From the NCBI GenBank assembly GCA_024867545.1, contig JANFNE010000040.1, forward strand, positions 248,001 to 312,000: DNA of 64,000 nt, in the 5' to 3' direction. A program made the translations under genes and the position numbers. The notes under the pieces were generated by a model. That model saw only the letters and a list, made by a program, of their open reading frames with translations, made no database searches and had not been told where the DNA came from. This document shows positions 52,501 through 64,000 of the stretch, piece by piece (the first letter of the stretch is position 1; every line of letters starts with the position of its first letter). The DNA is from Phytopythium helicoides. Taxonomy: Eukaryota > Oomycota > Peronosporomycetes > Pythiales > Pythiaceae.

Positions 52501-55500
52501 AAAAATGTGACGCTCCACGAACACTCATTCTTTGCGGTGCAGGCGGCTCGAGTTACAGACACTTGACCAACGTTTGGCATATTCTGTAAAATAGTAGTCA
52601 AGTCACTGGCGGAGGCATCACTGGCAATCGCTGACGTCGCATACTGCCCGCGAACGTGGCATGTAGAGCAACCCGTGGTGTCAAGCTCTAGGCGGAACTC
52701 TCCCGAGATGACCCCGGTCGTCGCGGACGAAGAAGTTGAGATTACTTGGACATGCTGTCGCATGCCGCCAAAAGTCACCGTTTGACCACTCGATTAGGTA
52801 CTTGGTAACTGGTGATCCTCCGTCTCCATTCAGATCGGTCGGTAGAGCGATACGTGGAGCGGGGAAGCGAACGAGTAGTGACGAAACACGGATATCTGGT
52901 GCAACAGACCTGTCATCGTCAGGTGTTAGAGGACGCATCACCACCTCAGGCGAAGGAGGAGGGTCACTCGAAGTCACAGGTGCCACTGCAATGCCATCGC
53001 TTGGTAGCCCATAGCCGAGCGAATTTCGGCTTGATACGCGGATGTGGACTATCGTACCCATAGCAAGCCCTGATACTGTGTATCTGAACGTATTCCGCTG
53101 GTACATGGAGAGTGACTGAGCTGAGAATGGTACGCACGCATGGCCTGACGCTACATTCAGCGTGGATGTCGTAGCCCCCACAGTTTTGGCGAGCACTTGA
53201 AATTGGCACGAAGCTGCCCCCGCATCGACAGTCACTCGGTCACCGATTTCGAACACTAGGGGCAACATTTGCGCTGGGATTCACCACGGTCAGAATATTG
53301 TTGTTATCGAGACTTTGAACACAGTTCGAGCAAATCAGAAGTGATGTCCACACCGATGGTGTCAAAGGATTCGCTGCCAATGGCGAAATCTGAACTACAG
53401 CTGATTGTTTGGCTGATGAACTGAAGTCTGCACTTGTATCCCACTCAACGCGAAAGCGGTCAACTGCCTCAAGACCGGCCCATGCATTCGGGTCGGTAAA
53501 CGACACCGTGACGGTGTTCTTTGTGAATCCATTCTCATTTGATGACTCTTCAACAATCAGCTGCCCTGGAACGCTTAACGTGGGGGCACTTGGAAGCTGG
53601 CGAGTAATTATGTCGAGCCCATTTACAGATGCACTGGCGGTACACAACTCAATACCCGGCTCACAAATTGCAGTTGCGATAGTTGAATCACCGATACCTT
53701 CAGTGTTTTGAGCGCGCACACTAACTTGAAACGCTGTCCCAGGGGTGAGTCCTTGTAACACGGTTGCGTACCATACCTCTGTTGAGGATGAATCCGGGTT
53801 GACAACCTGGCTCCCACTTGCCGAAACAGAGATGTAGCCATCGCTTGAAGCTGCTGCATGCAACTGATCCGCGTTTACTGACCCAGACGTGAAGTGCTCG
53901 CATCCATGATTTCCCTGAAGGTTGTACACAATGGTAGAAGCAACATTCGACCACGCCGACTGCACACTTCCAACGACAACAATGCAGTCCGTCGGCATAG
54001 AACCGCCACTTAAGATGACCAACCGGCCGGCCGATAACGCATTATTCGCATTCAGTGTCATCGTTGTCGATCCGAGAGCTGTCACACATCCTGCGCACAC
54101 CGCCGTCGGAGTAAATGACGTTGTAGAGTATTCAATGAAGTAATTGATCACCGTGGACCCGCTGTCGGAACGGGGAGCTTGCCATTTGACGTTTAGGGCT
54201 GTGCGATCTGCTCGATTGCTTGATACTTTAACATTGAGTGGAGCTGTTGGCGGTCCAGCTGGAGCGAGAAGGGTATCACTTGAGCACGGTGGGTCGTGGC
54301 AAACGGGGGTTGCGGACTGCGCACTTCCCAATCCAGCAGAGTTTAGAGCTGACACTCGAATTGCGTAGGCGGTACCCTGCTGCAAAAATCCCCCATCAAT
54401 CTCCGTTCCAGTCCAGACATCCCCGACGATCTGAGTACAGCTCCCTGATCCGTCTGTTGACGAAATAAGTAGCTGTTCAATGTTGGCGCTGTTACTAAAG
54501 CTTGTCCCCGTGAATGTGATACGGAATTTTGTCCCGAATGTTGTGTCTTTTGAGACTGTTACAGAATCTCCCACGACCACTGTTAGTGCCGCCTGCAGTG
54601 CGCTTGACCCGATTGTGTACGACAAGCATCCCGTTGTTGGCCGACTGTGAACTGTGTACGGTCCATCAGCAAGCGAACACGCTTCAGTCGGGACGATTGG
54701 GAGTTGACCTGGAGTAGGTGCAGCAGTCGCTGCAACTGTAAATAAGCACGCCGCACCATTCCACATCAACAATAAACTGAGCGTCTGTACCAAGTGAGCG
54801 CTCGTAAGTTTGCCTGAGATACTGTGTAGCCGATGTAGAGAGAGCTAGTACTGAACACGAGATTGCAAGACGCGCAAAGCTGATTCGAGAAGGCGTCGTC
54901 GCCGGTCGACACTCTAAATGTACCAGCACTTGTTGTTGGCGATACTGATAGACTCTGCACCTCAGCTCCAAGAGGGAACGAGCACGCAGACGGAGTACAG
55001 CTCAACGTGGCACCAGAATCGTCGACCATTCTCACATCGTAAAATTGTGGGTGCCTTGAAAAATCAGCCACCGTGTCCCACATCACACGGTAATGAGTGA
55101 TCGCGGCTCCCCCGTTACCAGCAGTGAAGCCTAACGCATTCAAGGGTAGGCTGTGTAAACTTCAGATCAAGTTGATTTGGGATGTTGATAGCACTCACTT
55201 GCATTGTCACCGTCGTAGGCAAATATGGTATTTGCGCTATAGGTGCAATCGGTGTTTCTGATCCGAGTGAGGTTACTTTCAGTGTTGCGCTATCGAGTAC
55301 CTCAGCCAGAACGGGTGACCCGTATCCGAGGTTTTTGTTTGCATTGTTTGTAATATCGCCGTTGTATGCAGAAACGCGAACGTAGTACGGTGTCGCACTC
55401 GCTAGTCCGCGTATAGTGTATGACATGGTACTGCCAGCTACACCGTTTGCAGCGATCACCTCAACATAGCCACTTGCAACTGCATAAGAGACCCCACCAT

Positions 55501-58500
55501 ACCGCGGGTAAGACTTTGCAAAGTCTTGCGTGTCGCTCCACTCAACCATGTACTTAGACGCAGTACCAATTGCAGGGGCCATCCAACTTACCCCAAGGGA
55601 TTGATCGTCTACTATTGACACGCGAACAGCAGTTGGACCGACCGAAGGTACAGCGTCAGGTATCACAAAAGTAGGAGCTGGCACATAGGATTGTGCTCCT
55701 GCTTCAATCTCTGTCACTGCCACATCTGCTGGCTTGATGACTCCTGCGGGATTGTCCAAGGTGGCAATCAAGGAACCAAGGTCACTAGGCTGAATACCGT
55801 CGTTTGATTGAGACGTAAACGTGATTCTCCACTCGAGTCGAAAAGATCGTGGTGTATCGATACCGCTCGCGTCAAATGGGGCTCGCAGCTGGCCCCACCG
55901 AGTGATCGTTTCTAGAAACAGTGACAATCCCAAGGATCGGTAACGCATTCAATGCGTCTTGGACAGTAAGCGCACCAGCATTAATCGGGATCGAAGCCGT
56001 CGAAAGTGAGCCGTAGTTTGCAAATGATAGTTTGAGAGTCTGAGGATTTGCCAACGCAGTATCGATTGTGGTGCTGCTAACCACCAAACGTGAGACGCGG
56101 AGATTCGTATTGATTGGCGTTGCAAGCATCGGAGTTCCATATCCATATGAGTTATATGCCAACACTCGAAAGTAATACTGGCGCGTAATGTCCAAAGAGA
56201 TAACTGTGTACGAATAAAGTGCAAGGACCCCATCTTTCGCTGTCAGGAACAATTGTAGCGGACCCCGAATAGATGTTCTGTAGCTCAAAGCCGGGGCTAA
56301 TATCCCATTGGACCTTGAAGTGCACCTCGATATCTCCTCCATTTTCGTTTGGCGCATTCCACATAACCACCACGTTTCCAGCTGCGACTGGGGATGCAAT
56401 AACATTGGTGGGTGCAGTTGGGGGCTTGAATTGGGGCGTAACTGCTCGAGGTACTTCAGCAAACTTGCTGATGAAATGAGCGTTTCGTACCTGCTAGGCC
56501 GCACATTATAGCTTGAATTAGCTGCTACAGGAAGATCTGACATAAGGGGAGTGCCCCCACGAATGATCTCGCTCGTCTCAGCACAAGGAACAGTTCCACT
56601 CAGCGTTCCTCCACACGCTTTGGATCGGTAGGGGAGAACCCCATTTGAGTCGGTGCTGACAAGGAGAAGTGGAATATCGATTGTCTCAAAGAAAGAAATG
56701 GTCCAACGAATACCATGACGCTTTGCAGGTAACAACAACCGGTCTGCAAACTTTTCCGTCGTGACATCCACTTTTTGGACAGTTGATAAGGCCCTCTAAA
56801 GCCACCTTGATTGTATCAGCGGAGGCGTCAACAGAGATACTCAACGTCGATTCGCCACAGAAACTCAAGTACAGGGATCCACCAAGGTCGACAGGGGATT
56901 CCGCATACACGAGTACTTCTTGAACTTCTTGGGTCGTTGTCACAACTGTTGTTGAAATTTTGGACACGGATGCAAAGCTTTGTATACTTCCGCGGAAAAG
57001 CTCCGACACGCTCAGCTCGATGTCATCTCCTGGTACCGCCGTCAAACGAATTACTTCTAGTATCGGAATATCGCCAAGGCTGTCGCTAAACGTGACAGTC
57101 CACTCGTAGCCGTACCCTCCGTATACCACTTGCTTCCGCGCGACGGATAGTTTGGAAGCTGCAGCAGACCCAAAAGCACCTTGAACGACACCTTGAAGTG
57201 CACTACGAACCTGATCCTCAGTTGCATTGCCAACTAGTGTTGTTGAGACTATTGCATTTAAACGGAAGAAGAACTTTTCTCGTGTCAAATCGCTCAGTTG
57301 GCTCGAGATGGAGATCACCTGCTGCTCTGCCACTCCTTGTTGGCGACTCATTTCAACCACGTATTCTTCAATTTCTGATCCGCCTGTATTCATTGGTGGT
57401 ACCCCAGGTCGCTTGTAGAGACTGAGGCGAAATCGGAGTGACTGTTATATCTCGAGGCGGGTCCGGAGGTTGCTGGACGTACTGGAGAGCAGGGTTACTG
57501 TAGCGCGTTTCTCCGTAGACGTCGCCAACACCATTCCAAGCTGATATTCGCACATGATACGCAACCCCAGTAGTGAGACCAGTAATGTTATACTGCGCTA
57601 ACCCTTCGCTCGTCTGCACAAACGAGTTCTTGTCAACCTCGGCTACACCATACAACGGACTGTTCATGGACGGGAGAGCGCCGCCAATGGTCCGCTCGGT
57701 GTCGCACGAGACTGTTACTGTTGAATCTGAGCTTATTAAACCAGAGTCATCACACCCGAGCAATGGGTGCCCAGGACCAAGTCGAGTTTGAAATACTACG
57801 GTATACTGAACCCCCGTCACAATCGACAGCTCCTGTTTGTAAACCTCGATATCACCGACAAAAAGTGAAGGGCCTGGATGCCAATTCGAGATTTTGAAGT
57901 GCTACCTTGACGTCGTTCACTGACGCATCAAACGAAAGCCATTCGTGTTCGTTGTTGATTGTAAATCAGCTGGAATTGGCCTCCGAGTTCACCAGAATTT
58001 GTTGTAATCGTGACAGTTTGCTGCTCGAACCCATTCATGCCCTTGATCACTGTGACAGCATCTACTTTTGCGTTTGTTCCTGTTAGCGAGGTACCAGAAG
58101 AGGCCGACTTCGATGTCGTAAACGCAGTATACAGCTCTGTATTGTCGAGCGAAACCAGAAGAGACGGTAGTTTGCCAATGATGCCGTCTGTGTTCGCGCG
58201 CTGAGTCAGAAAAGTCACGAACCAAGCAAATCCGTTCCCGACGCTTACTCTGCGAGTGCGTACCCTTCCAACTGTATTTAATGACTCGAGGGCCTCTGTA
58301 AGGGAGTCTGCACTGATATCCCACGAAAGCTCCGGTGTGACTGCATCCATGAACGACAACCGGAAAAAACCACGAATGTCGTAGGCATCTGCTGACAGTA
58401 GCACCATCTGCGTCGTCACCCTTGAAAAAAGAACGTCATTTGCAAGATTGGTTGCATCCGAAGCACTGACAATGGCACGTTCGAGAATCGCATCAACATC

Positions 58501-61500
58501 CATCGCATCCCACTCAACCTTGTACTTGATCACATCGGTACCCCCATCGTCATGGGAGGTATTGAAACTAACCATAAGACTTGTGGTGCCAGTCGGCTCT
58601 AAGGTTACAATATCTGGCGGTTCCGATTGAGTCATTGGGATCCCGAACGGGGGCATCGCCATACCCGAATTTAGTGAGTACCCGAACGAGTTGTAAGCGT
58701 AAATCCGAACGTAGTGAGCAACTCCTCTCTGGAGCGTTCCAATGAAGGCTTCGCACGGTGTCAGAGCGCAGCTGATCCCAGGATTTGCAACTGCCTTAAT
58801 TTCATACCCTTGCGGATCATTATTCGGGCCTGAGTTGAAATTTGGCGATACGTCCCATTCGATCCGATAGTGCGTAATGACATCCCCGCCATCGCTCGTA
58901 GGGTGAGTCCACAAAACACGCAGACTCGCCTCACTAGCAGTAAATAATTGGACATATTGCGGCTCTGCTGGTTTCTGCTTTGGAGCTGCCAAAGCTGATG
59001 GTGTTGACACCGTTGGAATGTTGCATCCCAAGTCATTGCAAGCACTCACGCGCGCGTAGTACGGGATTCCCGGTGGTAAGCCAGTGATGACAAATTCGTA
59101 TGGCCCAGAGCTGCCCCTAGCTGTGTCGAGAACGATGAAATCTTCAGAATGATATCGCAATGGTAGTGATCCTGGAACTGTCCATCCAACTTGAGCAGAG
59201 TACGTCCCAGTGGCACCCGCGAAAAGAGTGCTGACAGTGATCGAGTTCGTCGCTACAGACACGATTTCCCACATACCAGCCTCTGGCCCGGTGCCAGTGA
59301 TAAGAACATACATCCCGATTCCGGCGTACGAACCGATACCTGTGGAAGTCATCGTGGCACTGCCCGACGTGGCACTCAGCGTCTTGACTGAACTTGCAAT
59401 AGGCGGTGTCAGTGCAGTTCCAACACCAACTGTCGGTACTTGAGAAGCCACAAGGTTGTCACCAATTACAGAAAGTGTTTTGTCAACCACAGCAGGTGCC
59501 TCGGAAAAGAATGTGACGCTCCACTCATACCCGCCCGACATTTGTGCTGAGCGCTCGACATGCACCTGCCGAAGAGTCGATAGTGCATTTAAACTGCGCT
59601 CCAAGTCAAGCTCTGCAATGTCTGCTGGAAGTGCAGCTGTCAATGCGCCATCATATCCAACCTGGAAAGTCCCAGTGACAATATCGCTGTTGCTTTGTCC
59701 AGCAATCTTAATCACCTGTACCTCAAAATTTGTTGCTGGCTGCTCGAACCATTCGAGGATATACTTGACGACAGGAGATCCAACATCCACTGATGGCTGC
59801 AGCCAAGACAGTACCAATTTTGAGCTAGAGTCTCCCACTGAGCATGAAGATATATCAGTGCACACGTTTGGCGTCGTTGTTGGAATGACACTTAGCGTGA
59901 CACCTCCGCTGCCTTCTGCGAGAGGAAGATGTTTGCTTCTGACCACTTCGATGGCAGGTGTAGTTGCCATCTACCACGCTTTCCCCCATCACATTTTCTG
60001 CAGCTACAAATACCTCGTATGCAGCACCGGCGGACAAGCCTTCTAAAGTGTATTTGAATCGCACAGAAGCTGGGTACTGCGCCAAGAAGAACCCAGGTGT
60101 GTCACGATAGATTAATTGGGAATCATCGACCTGAATCGCTTGATTCAACGCGTCCAAGGCAACGCGCCGCCACTTGACAACATAAAATGTCACTGCGGCT
60201 GAGTTGTCTGTCAACGGGGCGTCCCAAACTACTCGCAGGCTTGACGATGATCCAGCCACTAAATGCAACTCGACGTTCTCCGGGCTTGCTGGCACTGCCA
60301 TTGGTTTTAAACTGACAGGAGCACTTGGGATGCCGTATCCAGCTGAATTGTGTGCAGACACTCGTACTGAAAATCCCGGCTGGTCACTACCACCTTGGCC
60401 AGGAGCACTCGGTGCTTGTGATGAAGCCGTCTGAGTTAAGCCAGGGATAGTGAGCACGTATGGATCACCAAGTATTATGTCAAGTGAAACGTCTGCAGAA
60501 GATGAGATAATCGCGGCAGTGCTAGCTTGGCTCTCTACAGCAGCACAGGTAACTGTACCTGATGCAACAACATTACTCTTGGCACAAACGCCAAACGAGC
60601 CCGATCCCACCATAAACGTGCCATCAACTGATAACGGAAGCATCGGGTCGATGCGAGTGTTGAACGTGATCGTGTAGTCATAAGTCAAAGACGACGATAA
60701 ATACGAAACCGAAACATCTCCTGCTCCATCGAGAGCCTCAAGCGCCGATTCCACTTCTGAGTAGAGTGCACCAACTGCAACAGGCCCTGTCCAGTGTGTT
60801 CCATCGAGAGAGAGTGCAAATGTACCACCAGTGTTTGTCTTTGCGATCTTCAGTACCTGGATCTCAGGGCTACCGTATGTTGACCCAGCAGTCCACCACT
60901 CGACTAGATACCCGTCAATGTTTGCCCCACCATCGTCGAGCGGAGCGTAGAACTTTACAGTCAGTGCGTTGTAGCCTGCAATTTCTAATGTGACGTTTGT
61001 AGGGGCGGTAGGGCTTCACCCCAAAGGTTTCGATAGCAAAAGGGCTTTGAAGAATCGGTGAAGAGCGGTGGAATAGGCGCTCAGCAGGTATGATGCTGAC
61101 TGCCTGCGATGCCGACTGCCACATCAGTCTGATAGAAGCTATTCCTGCGTCTTCGCGATATTCGAGCACTACCTCGCTGAGGCGGTCTTTAACAAGAGGA
61201 AACGCTCATGTCAGCCACCAAAGTTACCGAAGTCTGAGTTGGGCCGGCATCGCTCATGTCGTAGTCAAATTCATCGATGACAAGCACCCCATCGATCCAC
61301 AACCGAGCACCATCATTCACCGAAACGGAAAATACGTAGTCCTCGGAAAAGGCAGGTTTGAGATACCCTTCCCATCGTACGCTAACGTGCTCCTTGCTAG
61401 TCGGCGTGATCCAATCCGTCCACAGAAAATCGATTCGCTGGTCCACTCTCTCAAGTTCAGGTGCCCCATAGAGCCATCGATTATTGAAATATCGGCCGAG

Positions 61501-64000
61501 AAGGCCCTTGGGAGCCGCATAGCGTACGTCTAGTGTGTATCTGTCGGAGCGTGGAGTGTCGTAAGATGCCAAGTACATCCCTTGAGACAAATATTCAACG
61601 TCGGCAACAACCGTGCTGGCTCCCGACAAAACTGGGACGAACGAGTACCCAACCTTTCCTGCTTGTGATGTAAGCTTCGCTCCTGTGGAGGTTACAGTAA
61701 ATGGGCATGCTGCTTGGACGGATACTTGAGCCATAGTTCCAAGTAGCATGTACCCCTCTGCATAGAGGAGCTCTAAGTCTCCACCATCTGACTCGACCGA
61801 TGATAGTGTCACCATCCAGGTAAACCCGTTTAATCCAGGCACAGGATCCGCGACTTGGACAGAATGGATTCCGTCAAGGGTTTCGAGTGCAAGAGTCATG
61901 GTCGCTGCATCAACATTGTACGGAAGCATCGATGTTTGACTCCCTCGGTAAGACAGCGAAAATGACCCCGAGATCGCGGAGAGAGCGGTTGTCTGGATGG
62001 CCTGTGTTCGAAGAGTATCGCAAGCTGTTACCCGCGTGGAGACTGAGCCCGTACCAACGACATTCAGCTTCGACGAATCGACGGAGACTGCTGGAAGGTC
62101 TCCCAGCTCCGAGTCAAACGCGATGATGTAGGTGAAGCCTGCTCCAGCGACTGCTTGCTTGTAAACTTTTGCCGCTGAGCTAGTGATACCAAAGTACGGA
62201 GAAGAAAGCGTGATGCTAGTCGCTGTGATAGCTTGAACAGTAAAGACTGGTCCATCTATCGCGCCAACCCGGATCCAATCGCCAACTTGGAAGCTGGACT
62301 GAAAGTTTGCTGAGCCCGTCTGAATAACGTTTGAAGTCTTTGTTGTTGCAACCGTTCCGATAGTCACTTCTGTCTGAACATCGGTAGTGTCAACAGTAAC
62401 AGCACCAATAGATGATAGTTTTTCGAGCTCGCCTTCTACAACTTTTGTACCAGCATTAAAAGGAAGTGCACCGGTTGTTTGGCCGTTGAATTTGAGAGAG
62501 AATGTCCCGGCCAAGCGACTGACTCCGCCACCATTCACAATAAATAGCTCCACAATTTGTGTTTCTCGGATTGGGGCGCCAATAACACCATTTCCAGTCC
62601 CGTCTAACAGGTTGCTGTGCTTATCTCTTGTCTCGATAACAAAGCTCGTCCGAGAGTGGAATTTCCCATTATGTAACCCAGCCAGGCCAACTTTACTCGT
62701 AGTCCCTGGCCAATAATTAGTGCCAGAATCAGTCGCCGTGCATTTCTCTGGATCGATCGAGCCATGTGCAACCGTGGTTAAAAATGGGCTGACACCATCC
62801 AAGGTTGGAACACCATTAGCAGATGCTTGTCCGCTTTTGTAGATTAAAACTTGGGCAGTTGGGTCACCAGTGAAAGCTGCCGACGACACCTTCAGAGCAG
62901 GTAAATTCCCAACCAAAAAGTTGTTCCTGACTATCCTGTCAGTGACGTAGCGCGCTGAAGACCAGAACTCAATCTGTGGGTTTCCAACACTGGCACCTAC
63001 AAATGTGACGACCCATTCCTTTGATTTGAATGCATCCACTACACCGGGGCTTGAAACAATGACATTGCCTGCACCAATAGAGAGAAGGCTCTCTAGACTA
63101 GATTGAAGTGTTCGCTGCAGTCGCATCGTACGCAATAGGGCTCGTCACCTGACCGTTGTATTCGAGTCTGAAAGACCCACCCGTCAACATTGCTTGCGTT
63201 GCACTCACACGCACAACTTGGATTTCGTTCACGATGGGAGTACCCGTTGAGCTGGAAGTTTTAATATGCTCGCGTTCAGCCGACTGTATCACGCTGACTG
63301 TAATCGAACCTTGACCATTGACCACGTACAAGTTATTGATCGCTCGAGGGGCTGCACATCAAGTAATGGTGAGATCTGAGTGAATGTCACCCGGTAGTCA
63401 AAGCCAAAGTTGCCATTACTGGTCCTTGATACGTCGATTACGGACGAGAAGTTTCCTGAAAAGATTGGCAAGTTAAGTAATGCTTGCTGCACTACACTTG
63501 CATTGGCATCAAATGCGATTGGACCAGTAGATTCACCCTGAAGTTGGAGCGAAAATGTTCCGCCCCGCGATAACATTTGACCAAACGATGTACTCACAAC
63601 TTGAATCTCAGGAGCTGTCTCTGCCGTAATGACGACCGTGTGTGGACCTGACTTGATGGGAGAATAAGTCACCGAGTAGAGTCCTTCCGAAAGGTATGAC
63701 ACTTCGAAAAGAGAGGCTAGCTGCAATTTTGGAGAAAACGATGTACCCGAAGGAAATATTGAAACTTGTATTCGGTCAAAGCCGTCACTGTCCTCTTTGT
63801 TGTTTCCATGCGTATCCTTCATCTGCACAAAGAATGATGCATTTTCTCCTGCTGTAGAAGTATATAACCCGCGGCCGTAAGCAGTACTGACACTAGGGTT
63901 TGTTGGCCCTGGAGCCACATGTACAGTCTTTGGAAATCCTTGAATCATTTGAGCGGGTCTATACGCAGTCAACTCTTGGATAGTAATAGCTGCATTGTTG
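46530..64000 (-). CDS. Giant filamin-repeat / PA14 / fibronectin type III surface protein (partial, about 16 frameshifts)
   Basis: Coding sequence enters from beyond 64000 and reaches a stop at 46530, about 5800 codons in all. Order from the N-terminal side: a filamin-type Ig repeat (about 63950-63600); a second filamin-type repeat split by inserted modules (about 62760-61540); a PA14 domain (about 61520-61045); then at least 15 FN3 domains, each recognisable by YxxEW and YxxRVxAxNxxGxG. A recurrent module of about 75 residues (GxFxLxFxG..T..I..dA....v..AL..L..ig.v.VxR....gy.WxVTF) lies inside FN3 and filamin folds. A second Cys-containing insert also recurs. The composition is extracellular in style; adhesion is likely, mechanism unknown. 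The gene is split at about 16 places by single-base shifts; longest uninterrupted block 46530-50390. Either consensus errors or a young pseudogene. Confidence 0.75.
61045..61520 (-). other. PA14 domain within the giant surface protein
   Basis: Seen in order: GLLGRYFNNRWLYGAPEL, IDFLWTDW, VSVRWEGYLKPAFSEDYVFS, DGARLWIDGVLVIDEF. After a one-base shift near 61190 follow VLEYREDAGIASIRLMW and IIPAERLF. This is the full PA14 core and its typical C-terminal strand. PA14 is a carbohydrate-binding beta-barrel in adhesins and glycosidases. Confidence 0.8.

Noticed and set aside
46530..64000. Reading the giant region as 15 or more separate FN3 genes
   Set aside because: Blocks overlap, lack starts and promoters, and domain halves continue across the junctions, so it is one gene with shifts.
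46530..64000. Programmed ribosomal frameshifting as explanation of the shifts
   Set aside because: About 16 sites with no common slippery sequence or downstream structure is not plausible.
1..64000. CRISPR array, tRNA or rRNA genes, bacterial operon
   Set aside because: No spaced direct repeats with unique spacers, no cloverleaf or rRNA core sequences were noticed, and gene structure is eukaryotic.

Overview
The window is nuclear DNA of an oomycete, most likely of the Pythium/Globisporangium kind. Evidence: compact, nearly intron-free genes on both strands; oomycete-type Inr/FPR core promoters, clearest at 10515-10529; a Crinkler-type effector carrying the LYLARK variant of the LxLFLAK motif; START-FYVE and 'WRKY19-like' CxxxxC...CxxHGG zinc-finger proteins; and a TKL kinase fused to armadillo repeats.

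Left part (1-26 kb) is accessory in character. It holds a truncated multi-pass membrane protein (3-2297), a pseudokinase-kinase-armadillo protein on the minus strand (3028-7368), a 3-kb gene-poor spacer, a secreted mucin-like repeat protein (10679-14672, with an 8-bp frameshifting deletion in its last repeats), a PLAC8-family protein (15036-15578), a basic protein with PG-repeat-like segments whose first exon is unresolved (to 17152), and a cluster of four more multi-pass membrane proteins (17198-26152). Three of the four are clear paralogs of one another. The last two are tandem duplicates sharing a stretch of roughly 94 % nucleotide identity that looks like gene conversion.

Middle part (26-40.2 kb) is a housekeeping block: a NOL8-like nucleolar RRM protein (one frameshift), a START-FYVE protein, a PX/RING-H2 protein, a long TPR-plus-nucleotidyltransferase gene broken by about five single-base shifts, mitochondrial ribosomal protein bL21, and the NAC alpha subunit with a striking alternating-histidine N-terminus.

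Right part (40.5-64 kb) has an intact Crinkler with P-loop NTPase and nuclease-like C-terminus (40561-42465), a WRKY19-like zinc-finger gene with a cluster of four copies of the 8-mer GTACCGTG upstream, and the end of a giant minus-strand gene (46530 to beyond 64000). That gene encodes an apparently extracellular protein of filamin-type, PA14 and at least 15 fibronectin type III domains, with two kinds of recurrent small module nested inside the FN3 and filamin folds. It is split into about 17 reading-frame blocks by single-base shifts. Most behave like one surplus base, several in homopolymers, so I favour consensus errors over decay, but the sequence alone cannot decide.

The most novel-looking items are the nested-module giant surface protein, the membrane-protein family with its shared C-terminal motif, the TPR-nucleotidyltransferase fusion, and the GTACCGTG promoter cluster. 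I see no tRNA, rRNA, CRISPR or intact transposon.
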